DNA from: an uncultured Desulfobacterales bacterium
GTDB taxonomy: Bacteria > Desulfobacterota > Desulfobacteria > Desulfobacterales > JAFDCJ01
Length of the DNA stretch: 5,187 nucleotides
Assembly (NCBI GenBank): GCA_945787595.1
Contig: CALZJV010000468.1
Coordinates: forward strand, 1-5,187
Direction: 5' to 3'
Below, piece by piece: positions 4,613-5,187 of the stretch (within the stretch, counting starts at the first letter, position 1; each line of letters starts with the position of its first letter). The translations under genes were made by a program, and so were the position numbers. Below the pieces are notes generated by a model that did no database searches, was not told the DNA's origin, and saw only the letters and a list, made by a program, of their open reading frames with translations.

Positions 4613-4842
4613 TGGAATAATGGAATGATGGAATCGTGGCCCGCCCTGGCGCGACTTGTATGGCTGCTAGCAGCGGCTTCACTCTTCAGCGCAAATGAAG
4701 GTATTGTCGCACACATTCTTGCAAAGTCGGTCTGGGCCGGGGATGAATGGATTTTTCTTGATTCGATCGGATCTCAATTTAAAAATAGACCTATTCCGAT
4801 TTTTAGCCCAATATTCCAGTATTCCAATGTTCCAACATTCCA
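4613..4842. repeat. Inverted octamer-array element 4 (unit TGGAATNN)
   Basis: The left arm is three 8-mers: TGGAATAA (4613-4620), TGGAATGA (4621-4628), TGGAATCG (4629-4636). The right arm, read on the minus strand from 4842 to 4811, is four 8-mers: TGGAATGT, TGGAACAT, TGGAATAC, TGGAATAT. The first six bases are nearly constant and the last two vary freely. The arms are 174 bases apart, the widest spacing of the four paired arrays. The element sits between the start of the minus-strand ORF and the right-edge gene. Confidence 0.8.
4637..4810. other. Non-repeat DNA enclosed by element 4; no supported gene
   Basis: An open frame runs on the + strand across both arms (4556-4882), but it starts at TTG, has no ribosome binding site and takes part of its sequence from the octamer arrays, so I do not call it a gene. 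The enclosed part has the perfect 12-bp palindrome GCTGCTAGCAGC (4663-4674) and a small AATAG-AC-CTATT hairpin (4784-4795). It could be cargo or a loop carried between the arms, or unrelated older sequence. Confidence 0.35.
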
Positions 4843-4896
4843 AGAAGCTTCATGCAAATTCTTAATAGATCGGGGGCATTGAAAACCTGTTTGGTT

Positions 4897-4963
4897 CCGG
4901 CTCGGCCAGGTTAGGCTTACCCTAAAGAATCCACCATAGGGGCATTTCCCAGACTAATGCCCC
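4897..4963 (+). promoter_or_regulatory. Chain of hairpins upstream of the URO-D-like gene
   Basis: Three consecutive stems: CCGGC-TCG-GCC(A)GG (4897-4910, one bulged A), TTAGG-CTTAC-CCTAA (4911-4925), and GGGGCATT (4939-4946) with AATGCCCC (4956-4963), a perfect 8-bp stem with a 9-base loop. An alternative long-range pairing joins ACCATAGG (4933-4940) with CCTGTGGT (4982-4989), which would compete with the third stem. This could be a structured mRNA leader, but no known riboswitch core is recognisable and no T-tract follows. Confidence 0.4.
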
Positions 4964-4993
4964 GCTGTCGGGACAATAGAACCTGTGGTAGTG

Positions 4994-5013
4994 CTAATAA
5001 CTATAATTATTAG
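4994..5013 (+). promoter_or_regulatory. Inverted repeat over a TATAAT box before the URO-D-like gene
   Basis: CTAATAA (4994-5000) and TTATTAG (5007-5013) form a perfect 7-bp inverted repeat spaced by six bases. A consensus -10 hexamer TATAAT occupies 5002-5007 inside it, and the second arm touches the GGAAAGGAG ribosome binding site (5013-5021). No good -35 lies 16-18 bases upstream. It could be a repressor operator on a promoter with a very short leader, or an RNA hairpin next to the ribosome site. Confidence 0.4.
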
Positions 5014-5027
5014 GAAAGGAGTGTCGC

Positions 5028-5187
5028 ATGACGCAACAAAAACACATTCCACTCGGAGTCGGCTTTTATCCTGACTGGTGGTTTGCAAACTATGGAATTT
5101 CTTTTGGGAGAGAATATTTTTATTCGCCTGAATACCGTGTCGATGCTCAGGCTAAAATGCAAAAAGCCCTCTACGAGCGGAATGCCG
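5028..5187 (+). CDS. URO-D-like (uroporphyrinogen decarboxylase family) protein, N-terminus
   Basis: The first 53 codons of a gene that runs off the right edge. The start is certain: GGAAAGGAG (5013-5021) six bases before ATG 5028. The N-terminus contains IPLGVGFYPDWWFANYGISF followed by GREYFYSPEYRVDAQAKMQKALYER. This pattern resembles uroporphyrinogen decarboxylase-like proteins abundant in anaerobic deltaproteobacteria, which are generally thought to be corrinoid-linked methyltransferases rather than haem enzymes. The catalytic barrel lies outside the window, so no active-site residue can be checked and the substrate is unknown. The region upstream is rich in hairpins and has an inverted repeat over a TATAAT box, so the gene is probably the first of a regulated operon. 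Confidence 0.55.
   Translation, partial: MTQQKHIPLGVGFYPDWWFANYGISFGREYFYSPEYRVDAQAKMQKALYERNA

Noticed and set aside
4217..4842. CRISPR array
   Set aside because: Units are 7-8 bases with no spacers and with inverted arms; nothing resembles 25-40 base repeats with unique spacers.
4556..4882. Plus-strand open frame of 108 codons across element 4
   Set aside because: TTG start with no ribosome binding site, and both ends of the frame are translated octamer repeats.
4897..5013. Cobalamin or SAM riboswitch before the URO-D-like gene
   Set aside because: The CCCCGCTGT string at 4960-4968 recalls part of the cobalamin riboswitch core, but the B12 box and the other conserved segments are absent or out of order.

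Overview
The window is a piece of a mid-GC bacterial chromosome with short genes, mostly on the + strand, separated by unusually repeat-rich gaps. There is no rRNA, tRNA, transposase, phage or CRISPR signature. Two things suggest an anaerobic deltaproteobacterium (Desulfobacterota, Desulfobacterales-like). One is the N-terminus of the last gene, which resembles uroporphyrinogen decarboxylase-like methyltransferases common there. The other is the style of the intergenic repeats. This is an inference from family resemblance, not a demonstrated assignment.

Layout. At the left edge the first seven codons of a minus-strand gene remain (21 to 19, reading out of the window), with a strong ribosome binding site, followed by about 490 bases with no credible gene. 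Next come a secreted 3D-domain (double-psi barrel) protein (511-978), inverted repeat element 1 (1050-1119), a hairpin-rich stretch, a 31-codon ORF overlapping the start of a membrane-anchored SRPBCC/START-like protein (1443-2099), and a rho-independent terminator (2163-2188). A 56-residue Cys/Trp-rich protein follows (2258-2428), then repeat element 2 (2512-2583). A compact operon occupies 2705-4137: an HD-domain 5'-deoxynucleotidase-like protein, a 29-codon ORF shaped like a signal peptide, and a LolD/MacB-type ABC ATPase whose start lies inside that small ORF. Then come repeat element 3 (4217-4374), a minus-strand 56-codon ORF ending inside it (4366-4536), repeat element 4 (4613-4842), a chain of hairpins, and the start of a URO-D-like gene (5028 to the right edge).

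The gene products do not form one obvious pathway. The HD protein and the ABC ATPase are probably co-transcribed, but the partner permease of the ATPase is not in the window. The 3D protein and the SRPBCC protein are both envelope-directed.

The most striking signal is not a gene. Four gaps each carry a different short-unit tandem array (period 7, 7, 8 and 8) together with an inverted partner array, so each can fold into a long hairpin. In all four the G-rich version of the unit comes first and the C-rich version second. They share architecture but not sequence, as if one process makes or maintains them from different seeds.
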